Below are positions 1-6,330 of a DNA stretch of 8,439 nucleotides, in pieces (position 1 is the first letter of the stretch; each line of letters opens with the position of its first letter). Source of the stretch: Pseudomonadota bacterium (lineage in GTDB: Bacteria > Pseudomonadota > Gammaproteobacteria > Pseudomonadales > Cellvibrionaceae); the NCBI GenBank assembly GCA_023416875.1, contig JAEZGT010000139.1, positions 1 through 8,439 on the forward strand, in the 5' to 3' direction. Position numbers and translations under genes: made by a program. Below the pieces are notes generated by a model that ran no database searches, was not told the DNA's origin, and saw only the letters and a list, made by a program, of their open reading frames with translations.

Positions 1-1653
1 GACAACGGCATTGGCATGAGCCGGGAAGAGGTGATTGAAAATCTCGGTACCATCGCAAAATCCGGCACTGCGCAATTCATGTCCAAGCTGTCGGGCGATC
101 AGAAAAAAGATGCCCAGCTGATAGGCCAATTTGGCGTGGGTTTTTATTCAGCGTTCATCGTTGCCGACAAAGTTGAAGTCTTTACCCGCCGCGCCGGCGC
201 AGACAAAGATCAAGGTGTGCACTGGACCAGTACGGGCGAAGCCGAATACACCGTCGAAGCCGTGGAAAAAGCGTCCCGCGGTACCCACGTGGTTCTGCAC
301 CTGAAGAAAGGCGAAGAAGATTTTGCCGATGGCTGGCGCCTGCGTTCCATTATCAAAAAATATTCCGATCACATTTCCCTGCCCATCGTTATGGAAAAGC
401 AGCGCTTTGGTGATGAGGCGGAGAAGAACGAGCCGGAAGATGAGACGATCAACAAAGCCACTGCTTTGTGGACGCGCTCACGCAGCGATATCACTGACGA
501 AGAATATAAAGAGTTCTACAAACATATCAGCCACGACTTTGCCGATCCGCTGTCCTGGAGCCACAACCGCGTGGAAGGCAAGCTGGATTACACCTGCCTC
601 TTGTATCTGCCGGCGCGCGCACCTTTCGACCTCTACAACCGCGAGGGCGCCCGCGGTCTGAAACTCTATGTACAGCGCACTTTTATCATGGATCAGGCAG
701 AGCAGTTTTTGCCGCTGTATCTGCGCTTCATCAAAGGTGTTGTGGATTCCAATGATCTGTCGCTGAACGTATCGCGCGAGATCCTGCAAAAAGATCCCAA
801 TGTCGACAATATGAAGTCGGCGCTGACCAAGCGTGTGCTGGATATGCTGGCGAAGCTGGCGGGTGATGCGGAGCAGTACGCGAAGTTCTGGAAAGAGTTT
901 GGTCAGGTTCTGAAAGAGGGGCCGGCGGAGGATTACTCCAACAAAGAGAAAATTGCCAAACTGCTGCGTTTCTCAACGACCCACACCAACTCACCGGAGC
1001 AGGATCAGTCCCTCGACCAATACATTGAGCGTATGAAAGAGGGGCAAGAGAAGATTTATTACGTGGTGGCCGACAACTTCAACACCGCGAAAAACAGCCC
1101 GCATCTCGAAGTGTTCCGCAAGAAAGGTATAGAGGTTCTGTTGCTGACTGATCGTGTGGATGACTGGTTGATGGGCCACCTGATGGAATACCAGGACAAG
1201 CCGTTCCAAGATGTCAGCAAAGGTGCGCTGGATCTCGGCGCGATTGAAACCGAGGAAGAAAAGCAGAGCCAGAAGGAAACCGAAAAGCAGTTTGAAAGCA
1301 TGGTCAGCCGTATGAAGAATGCTTTGACTGAGCTGGTGGAAGATGTGCGCATCACTCACCGCCTCACCGATTCGCCTGCCTGCCTAGTGGTTGGTGAGCA
1401 CGATATGGGCGCACAGATGCGCCGTTTGCTGGAATCCGCTGGCCAAAAAGTGCCGGAAGGCAAGCCGATTATCGAGATCAACCCCGAGCACCCGCTGGTG
1501 GTAAAACTCGACCAGGAGCAGGACGAAGACCGTTTTAACGACTTGGCTAAAGTACTATTTGATCAGGCGAGCCTGGCGGAAGGCGGTCATCTGAAAGATC
1601 CGGCGGCCTACGTGCAGCGTCTCAATAAACTGTTGCTCGAGCTGTTCCGCTGA
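1..1653 (+). CDS. htpG: Molecular chaperone HtpG (bacterial Hsp90), 5'-truncated by the window edge
   Basis: ATP-dependent cytosolic chaperone of the Hsp90 family, acting as a homodimer on partly folded clients. The reading frame is open from base 1, beginning with DNGIGM, the nucleotide-binding N-box of the GHKL ATPase fold. By comparison with E. coli HtpG (624 residues) about 80 N-terminal residues are missing; 550 are visible. Seen in order: GTIAKSGT lid region (residues 16-23 of the fragment), GQFGVGFYSAF glycine-rich ATP motif (about 43-53), GTHVVLHLKKGEEDF, a middle domain with the LNVSREILQ stretch that carries the conserved arginine contacting ATP, and a C-terminal dimerisation domain with INPEHPLV. 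The ATG at 16 lies inside the ATPase motif and is not the start. No frameshift or internal stop is seen, and the gene ends just before a strong terminator, so it is probably transcribed apart from gpsA. Heat-shock control cannot be judged because the promoter is outside the window. Confidence 0.98.
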   Translation, partial: DNGIGMSREEVIENLGTIAKSGTAQFMSKLSGDQKKDAQLIGQFGVGFYSAFIVADKVEVFTRRAGADKDQGVHWTSTGEAEYTVEAVEKASRGTHVVLHLKKGEEDFADGWRLRSIIKKYSDHISLPIVMEKQRFGDEAEKNEPEDETINKATALWTRSRSDITDEEYKEFYKHISHDFADPLSWSHNRVEGKLDYTCLLYLPARAPFDLYNREGARGLKLYVQRTFIMDQAEQFLPLYLRFIKGVVDSNDLSLNVSREILQKDPNVDNMKSALTKRVLDMLAKLAGDAEQYAKFWKEFGQVLKEGPAEDYSNKEKIAKLLRFSTTHTNSPEQDQSLDQYIERMKEGQEKIYYVVADNFNTAKNSPHLEVFRKKGIEVLLLTDRVDDWLMGHLMEYQDKPFQDVSKGALDLGAIETEEEKQSQKETEKQFESMVSRMKNALTELVEDVRITHRLTDSPACLVVGEHDMGAQMRRLLESAGQKVPEGKPIIEINPEHPLVVKLDQEQDEDRFNDLAKVLFDQASLAEGGHLKDPAAYVQRLNKLLLELFR

Positions 1654-1672
1654 GAAGTGTTTTCAGCATGAG

Positions 1673-1705
1673 AGGGCGTGGGGTGGAAAACTCCGCGCCT
1701 TTTTT
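1673..1705 (+). terminator. Rho-independent terminator after htpG
   Basis: A 10-bp stem with two G-U wobbles is formed by GGCGTGGGGT (1675-1684) and ACTCCGCGCC (1690-1699), with a GGAAA loop, and is followed by six T (1700-1705), then G and four more T. The stem may extend by two pairs at its base. It begins about 20 bases after the htpG stop codon, the expected place for an intrinsic terminator, and separates htpG from the gpsA operon. Confidence 0.9.
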
Positions 1706-1837
1706 GTTTTACCGACACAAATTCATCACCAGGGGAGCGCACAGCTTGTGGCTGTCATACGGCTTTGGTAGCGTCAACCGCACCGCCGCACTCCAGCTGA
1801 TGCCGGTGTCAAACCCATTGCAACGAACAAATATCAC

Positions 1838-1842
1838 GAGGG
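1838..1842 (+). promoter_or_regulatory. Shine-Dalgarno for gpsA (supports the TTG start)
   Basis: GAGGG lies seven bases before the TTG at 1850. No ATG or GTG with a usable ribosome site lies nearby in frame, and the downstream sequence enters the Rossmann motif within 15 codons, so this site decides the start. Confidence 0.7.
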
Positions 1843-1849
1843 TTCGCGA

Positions 1850-2872
1850 TTGAGTCTTACCAACCCAGAACCGCAAAAAGTCGCAGTGTTGGGCGGCGGA
1901 AGCTTCGGCACAGCGCTCGCCAATATCATGGCGAGCAACGGCTATCACACCACGCTCTGGTTTCGCGATGGCGCGCGCGCGGCGGAATGCCAGCAGCGCA
2001 GAGAAAATACCTATTACCTTCCCGGCTACAAATTGCATGACAACCTGCATATCTCAGCAGATTTGAAGCTCGCGCTGGAAGATGTTGATGTGGTGGTGGT
2101 GGCCATCCCAAGCCAGTCGTTTCGCGAAGTGGTGCGTCAGGCGGCGGCCTACATTCGTCCCGGCACCATGGTTGTCAGCGCCACCAAAGGTATCGAAGCT
2201 CCCAATTTCACGTTGATGAGCGCCATCCTGGCGGAAGAATTGTCCGAGGTGCGCATCGGCGTGTTGAGTGGGCCGAATTTCGCCAAGGAAATTGTGCAAA
2301 ACCAGCATACTGGCAGCGTAATCGCCAGCGAGGACGAACAGGTTCTGGGGGTTATCCCCAAAGTTTTTTCCTCCAAGACCTTTCGTGTTTACACGAGTCG
2401 CGATAAGTTTGGCATCGAGCTGGCCGGCGCTATCAAAAACATCTATGCAATCGTCTGCGGTATGGCCTGCGCCCTTGGCGCGGGGCACAACACTCAGGCG
2501 ATGATTTTGACTCGCGCTCTAGCGGAGATGGGGCGTTTCGCCAATAAGTTGGGTGCCAACGCCATGACTTTCCTCGGCCTCGCCGGGGTGGGAGATCTGA
2601 TCCTGACTTGCAGTTCCGATCTCAGTCGCAACTATCGGGTGGGTTATGCCCTCGGCAGCGGCAAAACCCTACAGCAGACGCTGGAGGAGGTCGGCCAGGT
2701 TGCGGAGGGCGTGAATACTTTGCAGATCGTCAAGCAGAAGGCGGATGAGCTCGGGGTTTATATGCCGCTCGCTTCAGGGTTGTACGCGATTCTGTTCGAA
2801 GGGCAGTATATAGGGCGGGTTGTTCAGGGTCTTATGACCGGGGCCATGGCGAGCGACGTGGAATTTCAATAA
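1850..2872 (+). CDS. gpsA: NAD(P)+-dependent glycerol-3-phosphate dehydrogenase GpsA
   Basis: Reduces dihydroxyacetone phosphate to sn-glycerol 3-phosphate, the backbone precursor of phospholipids, in the cytosol. The product is 340 residues, the usual length of the family. An N-terminal Rossmann motif GGGSFGTALA is at residues 15-24. It is followed by ATKGIE (111-116, with a conserved Lys), LSGPNFAKE (139-147), ELAGAIKNIYA (190-200, holding the catalytic Lys at about 196) and GLAGVGDLILTCSSDLSRN (243-261), the substrate-binding segment. The start is TTG, chosen because of the GAGGG site upstream and because the next in-frame ATG is inside the nucleotide-binding domain. The promoter must lie in the 140 bases after the htpG terminator, but no clear -10/-35 pair could be picked out there. 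It is the first gene of a likely five-gene operon; the next gene starts 47 bases downstream. No key residue is missing. Confidence 0.97.
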   Translation: MSLTNPEPQKVAVLGGGSFGTALANIMASNGYHTTLWFRDGARAAECQQRRENTYYLPGYKLHDNLHISADLKLALEDVDVVVVAIPSQSFREVVRQAAAYIRPGTMVVSATKGIEAPNFTLMSAILAEELSEVRIGVLSGPNFAKEIVQNQHTGSVIASEDEQVLGVIPKVFSSKTFRVYTSRDKFGIELAGAIKNIYAIVCGMACALGAGHNTQAMILTRALAEMGRFANKLGANAMTFLGLAGVGDLILTCSSDLSRNYRVGYALGSGKTLQQTLEEVGQVAEGVNTLQIVKQKADELGVYMPLASGLYAILFEGQYIGRVVQGLMTGAMASDVEFQ

Positions 2873-2909
2873 CGCCTGACACCCCGGTCTGCTTATCACC
2901 ATCACACGT

Positions 2910-2914
2910 GAGGA
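2910..2914 (+). promoter_or_regulatory. Shine-Dalgarno for the DUF4389 gene
   Basis: GAGGA sits five bases before the ATG at 2920. An in-frame GTG at 2908 overlaps this site and cannot be served by it, so the ATG is the likely start. Confidence 0.7.
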
Positions 2915-2919
2915 ATTCT

Positions 2920-3318
2920 ATGGATCAGCAATTGAAGTCCAATATCACCAGTTCCAAACACTGGGTTCGCTTAGTGTATATGCTGTTGTTTGCGTTCTTC
3001 CTATACGCCGCCTCGTTCGTTGTTGGTGTTCTGGTGATCGTGCAATTTTTGTTTGCACTGATTACCGGCAGCGATAACCGCAAACTGCGCGAACTCGGTG
3101 GGAGCTTGACGGTGTACATCAAGCAGATGTTGTTGTTTTTGACGTTCAACAGCGAGTTCAAGGCGTTCCCTTTTGCCGACTGGCCGGAACCGGCACCGAG
3201 CGAAGGCGAAGCCGTGGTCAGAACGGAAGTGGAAAATCCGCCGGTTGTGGTGCCGCCGCCGATCTCGGATATCGAGGTTGATCCCAAACCCGGTGATGAA
3301 GGCAGACCAGCTTTTTGA
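2920..3318 (+). CDS. Small membrane protein, DUF4389 family
   Basis: Uncharacterised inner-membrane protein of 132 residues. A short polar N-terminus (1-14) is followed by a long hydrophobic region, about residues 15-49, that could form one long or two tightly packed membrane helices. After it comes a basic/polar loop GSDNRKLRELG (50-60), an amphipathic segment and the NSEFKAFPFADWP region (77-89). This layout, with membrane region, TGS-N turn, YIKQ/LTFNSE and FPF-WP, matches what I recall of DUF4389 proteins. The tail (90-132) is rich in Pro, Glu and Val and probably disordered, with a PPVVVPPP run. The start was placed at ATG 2920 after a GAGGA site. It lies 47 bases after gpsA and 66 bases before sixA on the same strand, so it is probably cotranscribed. 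The biochemical role is unknown. Family assignment is from memory of the pattern, not from a search. Confidence 0.85.
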   Translation: MDQQLKSNITSSKHWVRLVYMLLFAFFLYAASFVVGVLVIVQFLFALITGSDNRKLRELGGSLTVYIKQMLLFLTFNSEFKAFPFADWPEPAPSEGEAVVRTEVENPPVVVPPPISDIEVDPKPGDEGRPAF

Positions 3319-3384
3319 TTTGAAAGGCGAGCCAGCTCTGCCCTCATACCTCTTTAAGCCGCATAACAATAAAAGGGGCTGATT

Positions 3385-3852
3385 ATGGATTTGTTTTTAT
3401 TGCGTCACGGATGTGCAGAACCATCGGCTTCCCGTGATCGCGACCGCCGGCTGACGGCGGAAGGGCGGGACGAGCTGCAGCGCGTGCTGACCGCGAGCGG
3501 CGACAGCCTAGCCACCATCACCAAAGTCATGGCGAGCCCTTATGTCCGAGCTCAGCAAAGCTGTGATGTCGCCGTGAAGTTTCTCACCCCAGCAGCTGTG
3601 CAGGACCGCCATACTGCGGATTTCCTGACCCCCGGCAGCAACCCCCAGCGCGTCATGGACTGGCTGGCGCAACAGCCTGCTGATAGCGCTGTATTACTGG
3701 TGACTCATCAGCCGTTGGTGGGCACCTTGCTCGATGAGCTCTGCGGTTTTGAGGCGGGGCGCTATCGTATGGGCACGGCGGCGTTGGCCTATTTGCACCT
3801 GCCTTTGGTCGGGCGCGGCCAAGCGGATCTGGTCTGGCTGAAGCACCCCTGA
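3385..3852 (+). CDS. sixA: Phosphohistidine phosphatase SixA
   Basis: Small histidine-phosphatase-superfamily enzyme of 155 residues that removes phosphate from phosphohistidine. In E. coli SixA was first linked to ArcB and later to the NPr protein of the nitrogen-related phosphotransferase system. The catalytic LLRHG motif is at residues 5-9 with nucleophile His8. SPYVRAQQS (51-59) supplies the conserved Arg55 and VTHQPLVG (106-113) the second catalytic His108. All are intact, and the compact length with no cap domain fits SixA rather than phosphoglycerate mutases. AGGGG at 3374-3378 gives a good ribosome site six bases before the ATG. The TGA overlaps the ATG of the next gene by one base, which suggests translational coupling. 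The protein target here is inferred only from the family. Confidence 0.93.
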   Translation: MDLFLLRHGCAEPSASRDRDRRLTAEGRDELQRVLTASGDSLATITKVMASPYVRAQQSCDVAVKFLTPAAVQDRHTADFLTPGSNPQRVMDWLAQQPADSAVLLVTHQPLVGTLLDELCGFEAGRYRMGTAALAYLHLPLVGRGQADLVWLKHP

Positions 3853-4700
3853 TGCCTGTTATCCAGCGGTTTGACGCCGGCGGAGTAGAGCTGAGCGCGA
3901 AACGTTGGGGTGAGCCCGGGGGCCGCCCGGTGATGGCATTGCACGGGTGGCTTGATAACGCCGCCAGCTTTGATTTCCTTGCACCGCATCTGCCCAACTG
4001 CGATCTCGTGTGCCTCGACTGCGCCGGTCACGGAAAAAGTGGCCGCCGCAACTACCTTGGCGCCTATAACATTTGGCAGGATGTCGGCGAGTTGTTTGCG
4101 GTTGCCGATCAGTTGGGTTGGTCGAACTTCTCGGTGATTGGCCATTCCCGCGGTGCCATGATCAGCATGCTCGCCGCTGGTACTTCCCCTTCCAGGATTT
4201 CCCATCTCTGCCTTCTCGAAGGCGGTATTCCCCGCATGGCGTCTCATGCCGAAGCGCCTGAGTTGCTCGCCGAAGCAATTCGCACCGTCAGAATTGCTGC
4301 TGCCCGGCAGCCCGGGTGTTATCCGAGCTTTGCTGCCGCTGTCGCCGCGCGAGTCAATGGCGTGTTTCCGCTGGGGGACCCTGATGCAGAGGTGCTCGCC
4401 AGACACGGGGTGGTGGAAACCTCCTCCGGCTTTACTTGGTCCTATGATCCGAAACTGATCGCAGGATCTGAAGTCCGCTTCAGCTTGGAACAGGTGTTGG
4501 CCTTCCGCGATCGCATTTCCGCAGCGACCTTGGTGGTGCTCGCGGAAGAGGGCATGGTGTTGCCACAGCCGGCGGCACTTGAGCTGCTCAGCCCGCCCGG
4601 ATGGCAGGTCACCAGACTGCCAGGTAGACATCACCACCACATGCACGAACAGGCCCCGGCTATAGCCAGCCTGATCAAGCGACATTTCAGTATTACGTAA
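3852..4700 (+). CDS. Alpha/beta-fold hydrolase, substrate unknown
   Basis: Predicted cytosolic serine hydrolase of 282 residues with no signal peptide. The oxyanion-hole motif LHGWLDNAASF is at residues 30-40 and the nucleophile elbow GHSRG at 97-101 (Ser99). LAEEG at 230-234 offers an acid (Glu232 or Glu233), although its identity is uncertain, and the catalytic His lies in the GRHHHHMHE stretch (258-266). The HGW-DN opening and GxHHxHM ending recall serine hydrolase-like proteins of the SERHL/Kraken type, which mostly have no assigned substrate. No Shine-Dalgarno is visible before the ATG. The start overlaps the sixA stop (TGATG), so translation probably depends on coupling to sixA. An esterase or lipase label is often used for such genes, but nothing in this sequence fixes the substrate. 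Confidence 0.9.
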   Translation: MPVIQRFDAGGVELSAKRWGEPGGRPVMALHGWLDNAASFDFLAPHLPNCDLVCLDCAGHGKSGRRNYLGAYNIWQDVGELFAVADQLGWSNFSVIGHSRGAMISMLAAGTSPSRISHLCLLEGGIPRMASHAEAPELLAEAIRTVRIAAARQPGCYPSFAAAVAARVNGVFPLGDPDAEVLARHGVVETSSGFTWSYDPKLIAGSEVRFSLEQVLAFRDRISAATLVVLAEEGMVLPQPAALELLSPPGWQVTRLPGRHHHHMHEQAPAIASLIKRHFSIT

Positions 4701-4709
4701 TCCTTTAAT

Positions 4710-4714
4710 GGAGG
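4710..4714 (+). promoter_or_regulatory. Strong Shine-Dalgarno deciding a TTG start
   Basis: GGAGG is followed by five T and then TTG at 4720. An ATG at 4708 overlaps this site and has no purine-rich sequence of its own upstream, so ribosomes should start at the TTG. Confidence 0.75.
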
Positions 4715-4719
4715 TTTTT

Positions 4720-5607
4720 TTGAAAGTCATTATCACCGGTCTCGTGCTGCTTCTGCCCTTGTTTGCGGCTGCGGTTCCCTATCACTCGGATGCTGAGTTG
4801 GTACGCAAAGGCCGTGTGGTCTTTAGCTCTCAGCCCGCGATAAGCGAATACCGTGTGGTGTTGAGTTCCATAAAAAAGGTTAACAACCAGTGGCGTGCGA
4901 AGCAGGAAATCAAATCGCGGGCACTGGTGTCCCGCATTACAGTCGAGCTTGAAGAGCTGGTGACGTTCAGCGAGGCGCGCAAAACGCTGCTGGGTGATAT
5001 GGAAAACGCCAAAGATTTCACCACACTGTTCCAGTGTTCGGGCCTCGATTGCGGTAGCAGTAACGGCTGGGCTAATGAATTTCTTGGGGTGAAGCAGTTA
5101 TATGGCCTGGATAACAGCCAGTTTTACGCTGTGCAGGCGGGCGTCGACGGCGAGCGCAAAGAAACCTATGTCGTCTGGTATCTGGTGCAGCGTGGCAACG
5201 GCCGGATTTATTTGCAGCAGGATGTGATCAGGGCCGGACCGGACTCTGGTGCGGGGCGGTCGTTCGCTCCTGAAGTATGGTGGGAGCTGTTGGTGGATAA
5301 AGGCTATTTTGTGCTGCCCGGTTTTTCCCTGACGGGAGAGCAGGGCAAAATCTCGGACGAGACTATCGAGCTTTTGGTTGCGGTGCTAAAAGCGCATCCT
5401 TCCGTGACTTTGCGCCTGGTTGGACACGACTATCGACCGGGCACTTTTGCCGAGCGTGAACGTCGTTCCATGTCATATGCGCAGACACTTCGAGATCTGC
5501 TGGTTAATAAAGGCGTTTCGACCTCACGGATTTCAGCTCATGGGCTTGCCAATCTCGCGCCTGCGGGCCGGGATGAGCTGGCGCGGGTGGAGGTGGTGCT
5601 GGACTGA
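4720..5607 (+). CDS. Secreted DUF4892-like protein with diverged OmpA-like C-terminus
   Basis: Predicted periplasmic or outer-membrane-associated protein of 295 residues from the TTG start. Four more residues (MEVF) would be added by the ATG at 4708. The signal peptide has Lys2, a hydrophobic core over residues 3-15 and an AAA cleavage motif at 16-18. No lipobox Cys is present. The middle region (about 20-175) resembles DUF4892, with LFQCSGLDCGSSNGWANE at 103-120; Cys106 and Cys111 could form a disulfide in the periplasm. The C-terminal part (about 195-295) looks like an OmpA peptidoglycan-binding fold: a hydrophobic strand, a helix, VTLRLVGHDYRPG (229-241), a helix, NKGVSTSRISAHG (263-275) and RVEVVL at the end. 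The usual GHTD and RRA residues appear replaced. It is last in the operon, 19 bases after the hydrolase, and converges on folE. The function is unknown and the family call is from memory of the pattern. Confidence 0.85.
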   Translation: MKVIITGLVLLLPLFAAAVPYHSDAELVRKGRVVFSSQPAISEYRVVLSSIKKVNNQWRAKQEIKSRALVSRITVELEELVTFSEARKTLLGDMENAKDFTTLFQCSGLDCGSSNGWANEFLGVKQLYGLDNSQFYAVQAGVDGERKETYVVWYLVQRGNGRIYLQQDVIRAGPDSGAGRSFAPEVWWELLVDKGYFVLPGFSLTGEQGKISDETIELLVAVLKAHPSVTLRLVGHDYRPGTFAERERRSMSYAQTLRDLLVNKGVSTSRISAHGLANLAPAGRDELARVEVVLD

Positions 5608-5615
5608 TCCAGCAC
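5596..5615. other. Inverted repeat between convergent genes, possible bidirectional transcription end
   Basis: GTGCTGGA (5596-5603) and TCCAGCAC (5608-5615) form a perfect 8-bp stem with the loop CTGA. The loop holds most of the stop codon of the DUF4892-like gene. It lies five bases from the folE stop, so both converging transcripts would carry it at their 3' end. No T tract follows on either strand, so it is not a typical intrinsic terminator; it could act as a 3' barrier or be chance. Confidence 0.4.
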
Positions 5616-5619
5616 ATGC

Positions 5620-6159
5620 TCATTTGATCAGCGACAGGAATTCGGTGCGGGTGGCGGCGCTGCTGCGGAAGGCGCCATACATTGCAGAAGTTTTCATGGA
5701 GGAGTTCTGCTTCTCCACGCCGCGCATCATCATGCACAGATGTTTGGCTTCGATAATCACCGCCACACCGGCTGCACCGGTTACCTCTTGAATGGTTTCC
5801 GCGATCTGATGAGTCAGCTGCTCCTGAATCTGCAAGCGGCGCGCGTACATGTCCACAATACGCGCCACCTTGGACAGTCCCAACACCATGCCCTGCGGGA
5901 TATAACCCACGTGAGCCTTGCCCACAAACGGCAGCAGGTGGTGCTCGCACATGGAGTACAGCTCTATATCCTTGACGATGACCATGTCCTTGGAGTCAGA
6001 GGGAAACAGCGCGTTGTTCACCACTTCATCAATGGAGCGCTTGTAGCCGCTGGTCAGGTATTCAAAAGCGGCGGCAGCGCGCGCCGGTGTGTCCACTAGG
6101 CCGGGTCGGGCCGGATCCTCACCTATCTGGCTGATGATTTGGCTGAACAGGTCTTTCAT
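5620..6159 (-). CDS. folE: GTP cyclohydrolase I (FolE1, zinc type)
   Basis: Converts GTP to 7,8-dihydroneopterin triphosphate, the first step of tetrahydrofolate synthesis and of related pterin routes, as a cytosolic homodecamer. The product is 179 residues, shorter at the N-terminus than E. coli FolE (222) but like many bacterial short forms. Motifs seen: DTPARAA (23-29), ELYSMCEHHLLPF (66-78) with zinc ligand Cys71 and the His pair 73-74, GKAHVGYIP (80-88), GLSKVARIVD (94-103), RRLQIQEQLT (107-116) and KHLCMMMRGVEK (139-150) with zinc ligand Cys142. The zinc triad Cys-His-Cys is intact, so this is the FolE1 type, not the zinc-independent FolE2. The start is ATG, with a purine-rich GAGAGAG stretch upstream. 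It diverges from prmB across 171 bases, and its stop is 12 bases from that of the convergent DUF4892-like gene. Confidence 0.97.
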   Translation of the reverse strand: MKDLFSQIISQIGEDPARPGLVDTPARAAAAFEYLTSGYKRSIDEVVNNALFPSDSKDMVIVKDIELYSMCEHHLLPFVGKAHVGYIPQGMVLGLSKVARIVDMYARRLQIQEQLTHQIAETIQEVTGAAGVAVIIEAKHLCMMMRGVEKQNSSMKTSAMYGAFRSSAATRTEFLSLIK

Positions 6160-6292
6160 GGCAACTCTCTCACGCGCGCGAAAATGAAAAAGGGACGTAC
6201 CCTACGCCATAGCCCCAGCAAAATAAAGCGGAAATTGCGCCGCATCGATGGGTGAGCCTGCGGGTTCTGGTGGCCCGGAGAGGGATTTCCGG

Positions 6293-6298
6293 TAGAAT
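6293..6298 (+). promoter_or_regulatory. Candidate -10 box for prmB
   Basis: TAGAAT matches the sigma-70 -10 consensus at five of six positions and is followed by GC, as is the aroC box. It lies about 30 bases before the prmB start, in the folE-prmB divergent gap. No recognisable -35 hexamer sits 15-19 bases upstream, so this is tentative. No convincing promoter for folE could be picked out in the same gap. Confidence 0.35.
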
Positions 6299-6330
6299 GC
6301 CAAGCTTTTTTCACGGCGGCGACAAACACC

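Noticed and set aside
991..1359. Minus-strand frames of about 100-120 codons inside htpG
   Set aside because: They lie wholly within conserved HtpG coding sequence and are shadows with no independent support.
1746..1774. TTGTGG, 17 bases, TAGCGT as a gpsA promoter
   Set aside because: The -10 half matches poorly and many equally weak pairs could be drawn in this gap, so it was not annotated.
1668..1853. A 61-codon frame filling the htpG-gpsA gap
   Set aside because: Its first part runs through the htpG terminator hairpin and it has no family signature. Only the short 3' portion was kept, as a weak upstream-ORF idea.
3173..3382. A 69-codon plus-strand frame overlapping the DUF4389 gene and ending before sixA
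   Set aside because: It is an out-of-frame reading of the DUF4389 tail, with Arg-rich composition typical of a shadow frame.
3789..4736. A 315-codon open frame on the minus strand covering the hydrolase gene
   Set aside because: It is antisense to a clear alpha/beta hydrolase with intact motifs. Its composition looks like a GC-skewed shadow frame, and it has no recognisable domain.
6277..6293. CCGGA/TCCGG inverted repeat upstream of prmB as an operator
   Set aside because: The arms are only five bases in a GC-rich gap and match no known site, so it is likely chance.
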